This document shows positions 1-7,416 of a DNA stretch of 22,337 bases, in pieces. The notes beneath the pieces were generated by a model. The model saw only the letters and a program-made list of their open reading frames with translations, made no database searches and was not told the origin of the DNA. Positions within the stretch are counted from its first letter, which is position 1; each line of letters starts with the position of its first letter. Origin of the DNA: a virus; the IMG/VR virus record IMGVR_UViG_3300032313_000953, positions 1 through 22,337 of that record; one strand, written 5' to 3'. The position numbers and the translations under genes were made by a program.

Positions 1-57
1 CATACAATGAAAGATACTATGGAAGAAATAGTTAAGTTTTATATGGAAGAAAAATGA
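1..57 (+). CDS. 3' end of an upstream gene (partial)
   Basis: The reading frame that begins at base 1 is open and stops with TGA at 55-57. Only 18 residues are present, rich in Met, Glu and Lys, so no family can be named. The stop overlaps the start of the next gene in an ATGA, the same coupling used through this plus-strand operon. That makes it likely to be the tail of a real gene cut by the window edge. Confidence 0.6.
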   Translation, partial: HTMKDTMEEIVKFYMEEK

Positions 58-761
58 CAGAGATGGTTGAAGTAGTCATTAACGGAGAGTTTAAGATAGT
101 CCTGCCACAGCATCGTGCAGATAAACCAGAGTGGTATGAACCAGAAGGTTGGGAAAAGATCCGAACCAAGTCTATGTTTGATCATATTGGTAAGGGAGAT
201 GTTGTTTATTATGTAGAAGCAGAAGAAGGAGAGTTTCCTGCTCTGTGCCAGATGTGGGGAGCAAGAGTAGTTTTGTTTGAGCCAAACCCACAAGTATGGT
301 CACACTATCCAATACTTTGGTCTGCAAATAAACTTGAACCACCTATAGCAACAGTTGCAGCATTTGCATCTGATATAAATAATAATAAGTCAGAGATATA
401 TCTCAATGGCTTTCCACCAGTATCAAGTGAAGATTTAAATAAAGCACACGGATTTAAAGAGTTATATCTTGAAGGAGATAGTTACGGTCAGATACGTATA
501 GATGATCTTGTTTATGTAAATGAATTAGAAGCCCCAACAGCAATCTCTATTGATGTAGAGGGTAGCGAATGGAAAGTTCTTAAAGGGGCTGAAAGAGTTC
601 TTAGAGAGTATAAACCAAAGATTTGGTTATCTGGTCACCCAGAATTTATGTTTCACCAGTTTGGCGAGTATCTTTCTGAGGTAAGGCACTGGATTAAGAT
701 GCTTGGATATAAAGAAACACTACTTGACTACCAGCATGAGGTTCATTTATTTTATGAGTAA
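54..761 (+). CDS. FkbM-family SAM-dependent methyltransferase
   Basis: This 235-residue protein is a likely O-methyltransferase of the FkbM (Methyltransf_21) type, which methylates sugars or other hydroxyls. A SAM-binding half is visible near residues 48-78 (acidic strand, then GARVVLFEPNP). The family signature ISIDVEGSEWKVLKGA lies near residues 164-180, followed by the usual strand ending in a GHPEF-type segment. The glycine-rich motif I is degenerate (VVYYVEAEEGEFP), so activity should not be assumed. The start ATG overlaps the preceding stop, has a purine-rich GGAAGA upstream, and the gene overlaps the next by 8 bp. Its place before a deacetylase and three glycosyltransferase-like genes suggests methylation of a glycan. 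The class is clear; the substrate is not. Confidence 0.85.
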   Translation: MTEMVEVVINGEFKIVLPQHRADKPEWYEPEGWEKIRTKSMFDHIGKGDVVYYVEAEEGEFPALCQMWGARVVLFEPNPQVWSHYPILWSANKLEPPIATVAAFASDINNNKSEIYLNGFPPVSSEDLNKAHGFKELYLEGDSYGQIRIDDLVYVNELEAPTAISIDVEGSEWKVLKGAERVLREYKPKIWLSGHPEFMFHQFGEYLSEVRHWIKMLGYKETLLDYQHEVHLFYE

Positions 762-1365
762 TCTAATTTTTTGTCCACACACAGATGATGCTGTATTTTC
801 ATTAGGAAGTTATATTTTAAACAATAAAAATTTTATTATAGCCTCTGCATTTGCTGGCATACCAACTGATGATATTGGATACAAGAAGCATACAGTTCTT
901 AGAGGTGAGCACAAAAAAGCCTGTAATTTTGTTAGCGCCAAAGAAATTAATGGAAATTTATTAGATGATGTATATGGAAAACAAGATAAAAATTTATTGG
1001 TTACTTGGATTGAACAAATTATTAGAGATCACGATACATCAGAAGTTCTTAATTTAAATGTGTTTGTGCCACTTGGAATACACCATCCAGACCATATATT
1101 TTTAAGCGACTGCTTATATGAGATTATGCAAAAATATAATTGTACATTTTTTCTTTATGCAGAATTGCCATACAGAGTATTATATCCCGCACTCTATGAG
1201 GATAGACTTAATAAATTTAAATCAAAATATAGAATAACACAAATTAATATTATTTCTAATGATAAAAAGTTGGATGCTATAAAATTTTATGACTCTCAAA
1301 TACAGGGAGATATTGTTAAAGATCTTATTGTTGAAGAAAACTTGTGGAGAATAGAAAATGACTAA
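754..1365 (+). CDS. PIG-L/LmbE-family deacetylase
   Basis: This 203-residue protein resembles the zinc-dependent N-acetylglucosamine deacetylases of the PIG-L/LmbE family, which remove acetyl groups from GlcNAc-containing substrates. The N-terminal metal motif is CPHTDDA at residues 7-13, where the family usually has AHPDDE. The second motif IHHPDH is at residues 109-114. The usual Glu of the first motif is Ala here, but the expected metal His/Asp and catalytic Asp remain. An in-frame ATG lies at 703, but I prefer 754: it puts the motif close to the N-terminus as in the family and gives an ATGAGTAA overlap of 8 bp with the preceding gene. In this operon it probably trims N-acetyl groups from a sugar that the glycosyltransferases handle. 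Confidence 0.82.
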   Translation: MSNLIFCPHTDDAVFSLGSYILNNKNFIIASAFAGIPTDDIGYKKHTVLRGEHKKACNFVSAKEINGNLLDDVYGKQDKNLLVTWIEQIIRDHDTSEVLNLNVFVPLGIHHPDHIFLSDCLYEIMQKYNCTFFLYAELPYRVLYPALYEDRLNKFKSKYRITQINIISNDKKLDAIKFYDSQIQGDIVKDLIVEENLWRIEND

Positions 1366-2206
1366 CGCATACTTATATTCTTTTAATGAGGAAGATTGTG
1401 CTGCCGATAAGTGGGACTATGGCATTTTAAAAGAAGTATTTGATAAATATGAGGTTAATCAGATAAAGGTTAACTCTATACCAAAAGCTGATAGGGGCTT
1501 TGTAGTAATTCCTGGACCTCAAAACCTTGGGCACGAAGAAGATATTAATAAAGAAATACAAAACCTTTCAAGAGTTGTTCTATTTGTTACAGGGGATGAA
1601 GAAGGTAAGTTTGATATAAGTAAGATTAGTCATCCTAATGCTGAGATATGGATTCAATACCCTCAAGAACAGCACAAGGATTATAACAAATTACCTATTG
1701 GGGCACCGCAACATTTAAAACAATTTGTTCCAGATTATCCTATTAAGAATTGTGATTTGTATTTTGGTGGTCAGATAACTCATTCAAGACGACAGCAGTT
1801 GGCTAAGGCTATACAGACTATGCCAAATGCCCTTTTTAAGCCTACAGCAGGCTTTGCACAGGGAGATAAGCCTGAAGACTACTACCGCATACTAGCCAGT
1901 GCTAAGATCGCTCCAGCGCCATCTGGGGCAGTTACAATAGACTCCTTTAGATTCTTTGAGGCTATAGAAATGTTGTGTCTTCCTATTGGAGATAAGATTA
2001 ATTCAAAGGGTGACTTTATTGATTTTTATAATATTATATTTGAAAATGAAATTCCTGTAAGTTTTGTTTCTACTTGGGCTGAATTACATTACTTGGTTCC
2101 TGAACTATTAAATCAGTACCCTCACAATATGCACAAGGTGGTATGCTGGTGGATGAAGTATAAAAGAGATCTTGGAATAAAACTAATGAGGCAGATTAAT
2201 GAATAA
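1358..2206 (+). CDS. putative GT-B glycosyltransferase (exostosin-like C-terminal half)
   Basis: A 282-residue protein with no confident family. The second half (about residues 130-225) looks like the donor-binding half of a GT-B enzyme, recalling exostosin-type transferases. It has a YFGGQITHSRRQQL segment, then a KIAPAPSG segment, then SFRFFEAIEMLCLPI, where an aromatic-Glu patch precedes a change of strand as in GT-B nucleotide-sugar sites. GGAGAAT lies about 5 nt before the ATG, and the start overlaps the preceding stop as ATGACTAA. Its position between a deacetylase and two other transferase-like genes supports a sugar role. The assignment rests on motif layout and context, so it could be an inactive or divergent relative. 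Confidence 0.55.
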   Translation: MTNAYLYSFNEEDCAADKWDYGILKEVFDKYEVNQIKVNSIPKADRGFVVIPGPQNLGHEEDINKEIQNLSRVVLFVTGDEEGKFDISKISHPNAEIWIQYPQEQHKDYNKLPIGAPQHLKQFVPDYPIKNCDLYFGGQITHSRRQQLAKAIQTMPNALFKPTAGFAQGDKPEDYYRILASAKIAPAPSGAVTIDSFRFFEAIEMLCLPIGDKINSKGDFIDFYNIIFENEIPVSFVSTWAELHYLVPELLNQYPHNMHKVVCWWMKYKRDLGIKLMRQINE

Positions 2207-2960
2207 AAATGATATAACAATTATCTTGGCTACTTCAGTTTTACCAAGCCATCCTAGCACTGATATGATTGATGAGACCATTAGTTCTCTTAGAGTTCAT
2301 TTTCCAACTAATGAAATTATTATGCAGATAGATGGATTACGACGAGAGCAGATGGATCGTGAAATAGATTATAACGAATATAAAAGTAGAATTCTTTGGA
2401 AATGTTTACACGAATATAAAAATATATTACCAATAATCTTTGCCAAACACAGTCATCAAACCACAATGATGCGTAAGACTATTCGTGAAATCCAGACACC
2501 ACTTATGATTTATGTTGAAGGCGATGCCCCATTGACACCAGACCAGCCAATTGATTGGGAAAGGTGTATTGATATGATTGAACAGAAAAAAGCTAACACA
2601 ATTCGTTTTCATCATGAGTCAGTAATCCCAGAAGACCATAAGCATTTAATGTTTGGACTTGAAGATGGGTTTATGAAAACTTCTCAATGGAGTCAGAGAC
2701 CGCATTTAACTACTGTTAAATATTATAAAGATGTTGTTATACCATTTTCTGATGAAAAAACTTTTATTGAAGATAGATTTCATGGTAAGATTCAAGACGA
2801 TATACTTCCTTACGATACTTTTAGTCAAGAAGGCTGGGATACACATAAACTTTGGATATACCATCCAGAAGGAAACATTAAGCGTTCTTATCATTTAGAT
2901 GGTCGTGAAGGTGGTAGAAAGTTTACTACAGATGATAATGTTTGGTTTGATAACAAATGA
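2199..2960 (+). CDS. putative GT-A (GT2-like) glycosyltransferase
   Basis: This 253-residue protein begins with TIILATSVLPSHP, the first strand and loop of GT-A fold glycosyltransferases. It continues with an ETISSLR helix and a strand ending in DG. An EGDAPLTP segment near residues 107-114 sits where the metal-binding DxD motif is expected; the exact DxD is absent, with E-G-D instead. The C-terminal half is rich in His, Trp and Tyr, and is unlike the common GT2 core. It overlaps the previous gene as ATGAATAA and the next one by ATGA. The likely role is sugar transfer onto a phage or host glycan, at moderate confidence. Confidence 0.6.
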   Translation: MNKNDITIILATSVLPSHPSTDMIDETISSLRVHFPTNEIIMQIDGLRREQMDREIDYNEYKSRILWKCLHEYKNILPIIFAKHSHQTTMMRKTIREIQTPLMIYVEGDAPLTPDQPIDWERCIDMIEQKKANTIRFHHESVIPEDHKHLMFGLEDGFMKTSQWSQRPHLTTVKYYKDVVIPFSDEKTFIEDRFHGKIQDDILPYDTFSQEGWDTHKLWIYHPEGNIKRSYHLDGREGGRKFTTDDNVWFDNK

Positions 2961-3991
2961 GACTAGGAATAATTGCTAGATCCGACAATACGGGACTTGG
3001 AAATCAGACCAGGGAATTGGTCAATATGCTAAATCCTCACAAAATTCTTTTGATTGACTCCACATCATTTAATAAAAATGAACAGCATCCAGAGTGGTAC
3101 GCTAGCTATAATTGTATTAAGAGTAACGGATTTCCTTCTTCTGAACAAATTAAAACATTTTTAAATGATGTAGATGTTGTTCTAAGTTGTGAAACATTTT
3201 ATGATCAAAATTTTATAAACTTTGCAAAGAAAAGAAATGTTAAGACAATTCTTCAATACAATTATGAGCTATTTGGTCACTTATCAAATCCAAACCTACC
3301 GTTGCCAACAGTTCTATTGTCTCCTAGTGTATGGAATATTGAACACATACAAAAAATGTTTGGTGGTCAAACAAAAGTTATTCATCTTGCACCACCGACA
3401 ACTGTTGAGTTGTTTAGTGAAGCAAGAAAAATAAATATTTCAAAGTCACACAAAAGAATTCTTCATATTGCTGGTAAAAAAGCAGCAAAAGATAGGAATG
3501 GAACTGAAACTGTTATTGATATGCTTAAGTATTCTAAAGGTGATTATGAGTTGGTTATTAAAAGCCAAAGTGAAATAGAAACAAAAATTAAAGATTCCAG
3601 GCTTACAATTGAAATTGGAAACCCAACAAATAGACAAGATATGTATAGTGGATTTGATGCCATGGTTTTGCCAAGACGTTATGCTGGACTATGCTTGCCT
3701 ATGAATGAAGCTTTATTAAGTGGCCTTCCAGTTTTTATGACAGACATATCTCCAAATAACTCAATATTGCCCAATGATTGGCTTATTCCCGCACACAGCA
3801 TTGGAACCTTTAGAACTAAAACAAGAATTGAATTGTTTGAAGTTGATTTAAAAAGATTAGCACAAAAAGTTGATAGTTATATTATTTCTGATAATTCTTT
3901 AGAAAAAGAAAAAGCTTTTGATATAGGGTTTAATAATTTTGCTCCAAGTAAACTATTGGATAAGTACTTAGATATTATTTCTCATGCTTAG
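2957..3991 (+). CDS. GT4-like (GT-B fold) glycosyltransferase
   Basis: A 344-residue GT-B glycosyltransferase. The N-terminal domain starts with a strand and a Gly-rich loop (SDNTGLGNQTREL, residues 8-20) typical of GT4 acceptor domains. An ILHIAGKKAAKDRNG segment near residue 170 marks the start of the C-terminal donor domain. RRYAGLCLPMNEALLSGLPV around residues 237-256 matches the nucleotide-sugar motif of this family (Glu, then Glu-Ala...Gly-x-Pro-Val). It is the last plus-strand gene: it starts in an ATGA overlap and its final 17 bp overlap, tail to tail, the minus-strand gene that ends at 3975. GT4 enzymes are retaining and use nucleotide sugars; acceptor and donor cannot be told from sequence. 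Confidence 0.8.
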   Translation: MRLGIIARSDNTGLGNQTRELVNMLNPHKILLIDSTSFNKNEQHPEWYASYNCIKSNGFPSSEQIKTFLNDVDVVLSCETFYDQNFINFAKKRNVKTILQYNYELFGHLSNPNLPLPTVLLSPSVWNIEHIQKMFGGQTKVIHLAPPTTVELFSEARKINISKSHKRILHIAGKKAAKDRNGTETVIDMLKYSKGDYELVIKSQSEIETKIKDSRLTIEIGNPTNRQDMYSGFDAMVLPRRYAGLCLPMNEALLSGLPVFMTDISPNNSILPNDWLIPAHSIGTFRTKTRIELFEVDLKRLAQKVDSYIISDNSLEKEKAFDIGFNNFAPSKLLDKYLDIISHA

Positions 3992-4685
3992 TTTTTTGAA
4001 TAAACTTATCTTTTAATATCTCACTTAATATTAAACTAAAAGACGAATCTGCACTAGATAAATAAGTATGGTTGTCTTTATTTAAGTTATATGATTTTAA
4101 AACTAAAGGACCTTTTACGTAAACTTTAACATCTTCCATCTCTTCTCCAGGTAAATTAAACAAGTTGCCGTATATTGATCTCCAAAGTAAATTTTCTCCA
4201 TAAGATAACGCTTGCTTTAATTTAGTTTTTTCCATAATCATTGGTACGTGAAGCTCGTAATCTAAAGGATTTTCCACCCCAAGCGCTTTAATTTTTTTGT
4301 ATGTTGCAGAAAGCTTTCTTGTATAGTTAGAATTAGCATTTATTTTTTGATATTTGTTTATTTTTTCTAATAAGGATCCACCATGATAATCAAGAATCTT
4401 ATCTATTTTTTTAATAATATAAAAGTCATCATTCATTAATATAAACGTGTCAGATATGTCAGAAGAATCACAAATAGCATGTAAATTGTTAATTGCATTT
4501 TTGTATTTATCTTCATTTTGACTTACCTGTATATGATTTCCAGCATACCAATCTGGCCTTCCACCTACAACCCATATGTTTGACTCTGGAAAACTATTGA
4601 CTACAGACCTAATTGAATACTTTAATTCCTCGTTTAGACCTTCTCTACATATATATGCAAAATCTATATTAATTTTATCCCCCAA
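3975..4685 (-). CDS. Stealth-like sugar-phosphate transferase
   Basis: This 236-residue protein resembles Stealth (capsular polysaccharide phosphotransferase) proteins, which transfer sugar-1-phosphate. Near the N-terminus are NIDFAYICREG and ELKYSIRSVVNSFPESNIWVV (residues 6-40, in pieces), matching conserved region 1. ILMNDDFYI at residues 82-90 matches the NDD core of conserved region 2. Later conserved regions are not obvious, so it may be a short or divergent form. No ATG lies near the N-terminus. The assigned start is TTG at 4685, with no Shine-Dalgarno and a TATAAT at 4689-4694 immediately upstream. A terminator hairpin also lies just upstream. It sits opposite the glycosyltransferase operon and probably adds to the same glycan. 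Start position is uncertain. Confidence 0.65.
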   Translation of the reverse strand: MGDKINIDFAYICREGLNEELKYSIRSVVNSFPESNIWVVGGRPDWYAGNHIQVSQNEDKYKNAINNLHAICDSSDISDTFILMNDDFYIIKKIDKILDYHGGSLLEKINKYQKINANSNYTRKLSATYKKIKALGVENPLDYELHVPMIMEKTKLKQALSYGENLLWRSIYGNLFNLPGEEMEDVKVYVKGPLVLKSYNLNKDNHTYLSSADSSFSLILSEILKDKFIQKTKHEK

Positions 4686-4687
4686 AA

Positions 4688-4727
4688 TTATAAAAAGCAG
4701 ACATAGTATTAGTATGCCTGCCTTTTA
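4688..4727 (-). terminator. intrinsic terminator, minus strand
   Basis: Arms 4697-4705 and 4713-4721 form a 9-bp stem with a 7-nt loop. On the minus strand the only non-Watson-Crick pair is G-U, and the stem is followed by TTTTT and then ATAATTTT. On the plus strand the same position is an A-C mismatch, so the minus strand is the better reading, although weak two-way action is possible. It would end transcripts that run leftward through the holin-like gene at 4740-5012, just before the Stealth-like gene. Confidence 0.75.
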
Positions 4728-4739
4728 TTTTATCACAGA

Positions 4740-5012
4740 TTACTTCTTTGGTGCTGCCTTCTTTGTAGCAGCCTTTTTAACAGGTGCCTTAGCAGACTTT
4801 AGAGCCTTCTCTACTTCCTTAGCATCTGGCAATACGCCAAACGCTTTGTCATTAGGGTTGATTGCTCTGATTGCCACTGGTGCAATGGCAGCAACAAGTG
4901 CTGTCCATAGATCCTTTGGATCTGTTACGCCAGCCATATAGAGTGCTAGACCTGATGCAAGTACTGAGCGACCATATGATGCTAACATTGCCTTTAGTTG
5001 TTCTGTATTCAT
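4740..5012 (-). CDS. small membrane protein, possible holin
   Basis: A 90-residue protein with two hydrophobic segments, about residues 14-29 (SVLASGLALYMAGV) and 36-52 (LWTALVAAIAPVAI), joined by a short TDPKD turn. A NPNDKAFG segment follows, then a Lys/Ala/Pro tail (residues 71-90). Size, two short membrane helices and a cationic tail are holin-like, and similar small proteins are common in actinobacteriophages. No lysis gene is adjacent, so this call is an inference. It has one of the best ribosome sites in the window (TAGGAGGAATAAA before ATG), which overlaps the stop of the XapX-type gene just upstream. A terminator follows its stop. Confidence 0.55.
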   Translation of the reverse strand: MNTEQLKAMLASYGRSVLASGLALYMAGVTDPKDLWTALVAAIAPVAIRAINPNDKAFGVLPDAKEVEKALKSAKAPVKKAATKKAAPKK

Positions 5013-5022
5013 TTTATTCCTC

Positions 5023-5181
5023 CTAGGATATAGCTCGTGTTATTAATGTAAAACCAATCCATAGACCAATAATTCCTGCGACTCCCGCAAAAACTGGTGG
5101 TGCTGGTACTGGCAATTTGAATGCAGCAAACACAATTCCGCATCCAAAACCTGTTAGTGTTGATAAAATAATATCTTTCAT
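5023..5181 (-). CDS. XapX-domain small membrane protein
   Basis: This 52-residue gene begins with ATG at 5179-5181 inside an ATGA overlap with the upstream luciferase-like gene, and ends with TAG at 5023-5025. AAGGAAAA precedes the start. The protein has two hydrophobic helices around a KLPVPAPPVFAGVAGIIG core (about residues 22-39), which is the pattern of the XapX family (about 50-60 residues, function unknown). Family members have this Pro-rich turn between two membrane helices. A longer frame at 5009-5212 covers the same DNA but has no such features. Coupling to the luciferase-like pair suggests joint expression; the role is unknown. Confidence 0.75.
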   Translation of the reverse strand: MKDIILSTLTGFGCGIVFAAFKLPVPAPPVFAGVAGIIGLWIGFTLITRAIS

Positions 5182-5921
5182 TTATTTTCCTTTTCTTTAT
5201 ATTGTTTGACAAAATTATGAATTGCTTTTTTTTCTTTTTCTTCCCATTGTGTAATCATAACTTCGTCTATTCCTTTACTTTTTAATTCATCTATAAACAT
5301 ATTAAATTCTTCAAATGTAAACATTTTTTCGTCACTTTGTTTATTTTTAGAAACATAATCTGTTTCTTGTTTTTCTTCTATTAAAGTTGGAGTTATTGAT
5401 ATCATAATTTTTTTATTATTTAGATCATATCTTTTATCTAAGTATTGTGAATAAGGAATTATCATCTTACTATTGTGTTTGCTTCCAGCATCAAAAACAA
5501 ATTTGTTTGTTGTTGAAATATAATAATCTGGAGTTTTTGTTTTTAACTTTTCAAGTTCGTCAATATAATTTATTAGATAGTTTGATCTATCTACATTAGG
5601 TGATAAGTCATTGACTTCTCCCAGTATTCCACCAAATTCTTTTTCATTGTCTTGAAGCCATCCAGTTACAAAATTAATTTGTAATCTATTTGCTTCAATA
5701 CTATCAATTGAGTTATTGATCATACACAGATATTGTGGAGAAATAGCGTGTGGTCTTATTGCGACCATATATTTAAAATCTTTTTCTAAAACAATATGCT
5801 TTGATATTTGTGTAAAGAAATCATTTTGATTTACATGATAAATAAATAAAGCACCTGAGTATCCACTATTGTACAACTCTTCAACTTCTTCTATCCCAGT
5901 AGAAAATATATAAAATTTCAT
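5178..5921 (-). CDS. SsuD/luciferase-like monooxygenase-fold protein, copy 2
   Basis: This 247-residue protein resembles the N-terminal half of SsuD-type (alkanesulfonate) and other luciferase-like flavin monooxygenases. YSGALFIYHVNQNDFFTQIS is followed by KYMVAIRPHAISPQYL (residues 49-64) and RLQINFVTGW (about 79-88). These align in order with the SsuD segments that read roughly VALRPG..SP and GRL.INVVTGG. A short Arg-to-Leu helix (RSNYLINYIDELEKL) follows, as in the family. It is well below the usual length of about 350-380, so parts of the barrel or the flavin site may be missing. It is a clear paralogue of the gene at 5921-6685, coupled to it by TAATG, and coupled to the XapX-type gene by ATGA. 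Substrate unknown; activity not assured. Confidence 0.68.
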   Translation of the reverse strand: MKFYIFSTGIEEVEELYNSGYSGALFIYHVNQNDFFTQISKHIVLEKDFKYMVAIRPHAISPQYLCMINNSIDSIEANRLQINFVTGWLQDNEKEFGGILGEVNDLSPNVDRSNYLINYIDELEKLKTKTPDYYISTTNKFVFDAGSKHNSKMIIPYSQYLDKRYDLNNKKIMISITPTLIEEKQETDYVSKNKQSDEKMFTFEEFNMFIDELKSKGIDEVMITQWEEKEKKAIHNFVKQYKEKENK

Positions 5922-6685
5922 TATATTTTTTCTAATCTTTTATATTGTTTGACAAAGTTATTAAGAATTGATCTTTCTTTTTCAATCCAGTTAGCATAAA
6001 GAAGTATTTTATTTATTCCTTTTTTTTCTAATTCATCAACTATATCATTAAACTCTTTATGTGTAAAATATAAAATCTTAGAATCTTTGTGATCTTTTTC
6101 AATTCTTTGTTTGCGTACATCTTCTAACTCTTCTTTTGTTTCTCTAAGAACTGCCCAAAAATAAATCATTACATTTCTATTTTCTATATTATAAATTTTA
6201 CTTTTATAGTCTTGATATTCAATTAATAATCTACTATTATGTTTTAATGTTTTATTAACCATATCGTTATTTACTACTGAAACATAATAGTCTGGTACCA
6301 CTTTATCAGTTTTTTCAAGTATGTCAATATAGTCTATTAAATAATTTGCTTTATCAGCTGTTGAAGATGAGTCATTTATACTTCCTACAATACCACCAGA
6401 ATTTGCTTCATCTTGTGGTGTATATCCACTTATAAAATTAATTTCTATTCTGTCTTTATCAATATTATTAATTGATTCATTAATCTTGCATAAATATTGA
6501 GGAGAAATTGTATATGGTCTAATTGCAACCATATACTTAAATTTTTGTTTTTCAATAATTGTTCTTGATATTTGTGTAAAGAAATCAGATGATAATGTGT
6601 TATATACAAATAAACCTCCACTATAACTGTGATCAACTAATTCTTTAACTTCATTAATTTTATCAGAAAAAATATAAAAATCCAT
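5921..6685 (-). CDS. SsuD/luciferase-like monooxygenase-fold protein, copy 1
   Basis: This 254-residue paralogue of the next gene shares the same block order: DFYIFSDKI at the start, YSGGLFVYN, FFTQISR, KYMVAIRPYTISPQYL, RIEINFISGY, then GGIVGSIND and a YLIDYIDILEK helix. Both end with a NFVKQYK helix. The resemblance is to luciferase-like (SsuD type) flavin enzymes, though the protein is about 100 residues shorter than those. The pair probably arose by tandem duplication and has since diverged strongly at the sequence level, while the predicted core is kept. The stop overlaps the next ATG by one base. Whether either copy binds flavin cannot be judged from sequence alone. Confidence 0.68.
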   Translation of the reverse strand: MDFYIFSDKINEVKELVDHSYSGGLFVYNTLSSDFFTQISRTIIEKQKFKYMVAIRPYTISPQYLCKINESINNIDKDRIEINFISGYTPQDEANSGGIVGSINDSSSTADKANYLIDYIDILEKTDKVVPDYYVSVVNNDMVNKTLKHNSRLLIEYQDYKSKIYNIENRNVMIYFWAVLRETKEELEDVRKQRIEKDHKDSKILYFTHKEFNDIVDELEKKGINKILLYANWIEKERSILNNFVKQYKRLEKI

Positions 6686-6689
6686 TATG

Positions 6690-7040
6690 CTATTTCTTTT
6701 CTGGTAAAAGTTTTAATAATTTTTCAGAGTATTGATCTAATCCAATATCTTTTAACTCTTCTGAAATTTCTTCTATTGTTTTTTGTGATGTCTCAATATA
6801 ATCAAAAGCCCAATCTCGTGAATCAGATAAGAACTTTATAAAATTTTCTTTATGCATTGAGTCATCGGAAAAATAAGCACTGCTTTCTGTTTTTAGCAGA
6901 ACGTCTTCTATTGCTTTTTTAGCAATAAATGTTTCAACAAGTGCTAAGTTAGATTTTTTTAATTTATTGTTTACTGACCAATATGCAATTCCAAAAGAAA
7001 TTGAAAGAGTAGCAAAAAATATTAAAAGTCCAGTCTCCAT
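6690..7040 (-). CDS. unrecognised protein with N-terminal membrane anchor
   Basis: A 116-residue protein. Residues 4-22 form one hydrophobic helix (LLIFFATLSISFGIAYW), and the rest is charged and mostly helical, with a DSRDWAFDYIETSQKTIEEI segment near residues 73-92. The expected topology is a short outside N-terminus and a cytoplasmic helical domain. No family is recognised. It is separated from the next gene by 4 nt. A TACAAT hexamer lies 7 nt before the ATG and could be a -10 element of the leaderless type seen elsewhere here, but the match is weak. Confidence 0.7.
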   Translation of the reverse strand: METGLLIFFATLSISFGIAYWSVNNKLKKSNLALVETFIAKKAIEDVLLKTESSAYFSDDSMHKENFIKFLSDSRDWAFDYIETSQKTIEEISEELKDIGLDQYSEKLLKLLPEKK

Positions 7041-7068
7041 AGTATCTATTGTACTACATCAATCATTT

Positions 7069-7200
7069 TCATATGTCATCGCCTTCAATATCAAATATAT
7101 CTAAGTCTGATAGTTTGCTTAATGAAGAAGCAAAAAATAAACTGGTTGCTACACAAGCTGATATTATTGTTAATATCAATATAATTATTTTCTTTTTCAT
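7069..7200 (-). CDS. 43-residue membrane protein or lipoprotein
   Basis: A short gene starting with ATG at 7198-7200 in an ATGA overlap with the upstream gene, and stopping with TGA at 7069-7071. The protein opens with KKK, then a hydrophobic run, then ISAC at residues 13-16, which fits a lipobox. This would give a mature lipoprotein of only 28 residues with an acidic end (SDLDIFDIEGDD). It could equally be a single-pass membrane protein, because hydrophobicity continues past the Cys. The translational coupling is the main support that it is real. Function unknown. Confidence 0.55.
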   Translation of the reverse strand: MKKKIIILILTIISACVATSLFFASSLSKLSDLDIFDIEGDDI

Positions 7201-7412
7201 TTTACTGCCTCTCTTGTAACTAACACTATAGCCCCTTCCATTTCTAATGCTTTTTTTATAGACACTACATATTGTAATGCTGCTATTTTTTCATCATGTA
7301 CCATTTTTAAAAATTTATACTCATCTAATTTTACAGTCAAAAAGTGTTCATTGTCAATAATATCTACATTAAAATTTTTAGGAGCATCAATTGAATGAAA
7401 AGCTTTACGCAT
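7197..7412 (-). CDS. unrecognised small protein
   Basis: A 71-residue soluble, mixed-charge protein (RKAFHSIDAPKNFNVDIID at the start, then a helix around LDEYKFLKMVHDEKIAALQY). No family is recognised. I take the ATG at 7412, which lies 4 nt after the stop of the upstream gene. A TTG at 7427 would add five residues and overlap that gene by 11 bp. It is coupled by ATGA to the 43-residue gene that follows. It lies in a run of small genes after WhiB. Confidence 0.6.
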   Translation of the reverse strand: MRKAFHSIDAPKNFNVDIIDNEHFLTVKLDEYKFLKMVHDEKIAALQYVVSIKKALEMEGAIVLVTREAVK

Positions 7413-7416
7413 AGAA

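Noticed and set aside
754-3991. Mycothiol-type pathway (GT4 plus LmbE deacetylase)
   Set aside because: No cysteine ligase or acetyltransferase is present, and the neighbours fit glycan decoration better.
5009-5212. A 67-codon minus-strand frame over the XapX-type gene
   Set aside because: It is Asn/Ser/Cys-rich with no domain. The shorter frame 5023-5181 has ATGA coupling, a ribosome site and a family-like sequence.
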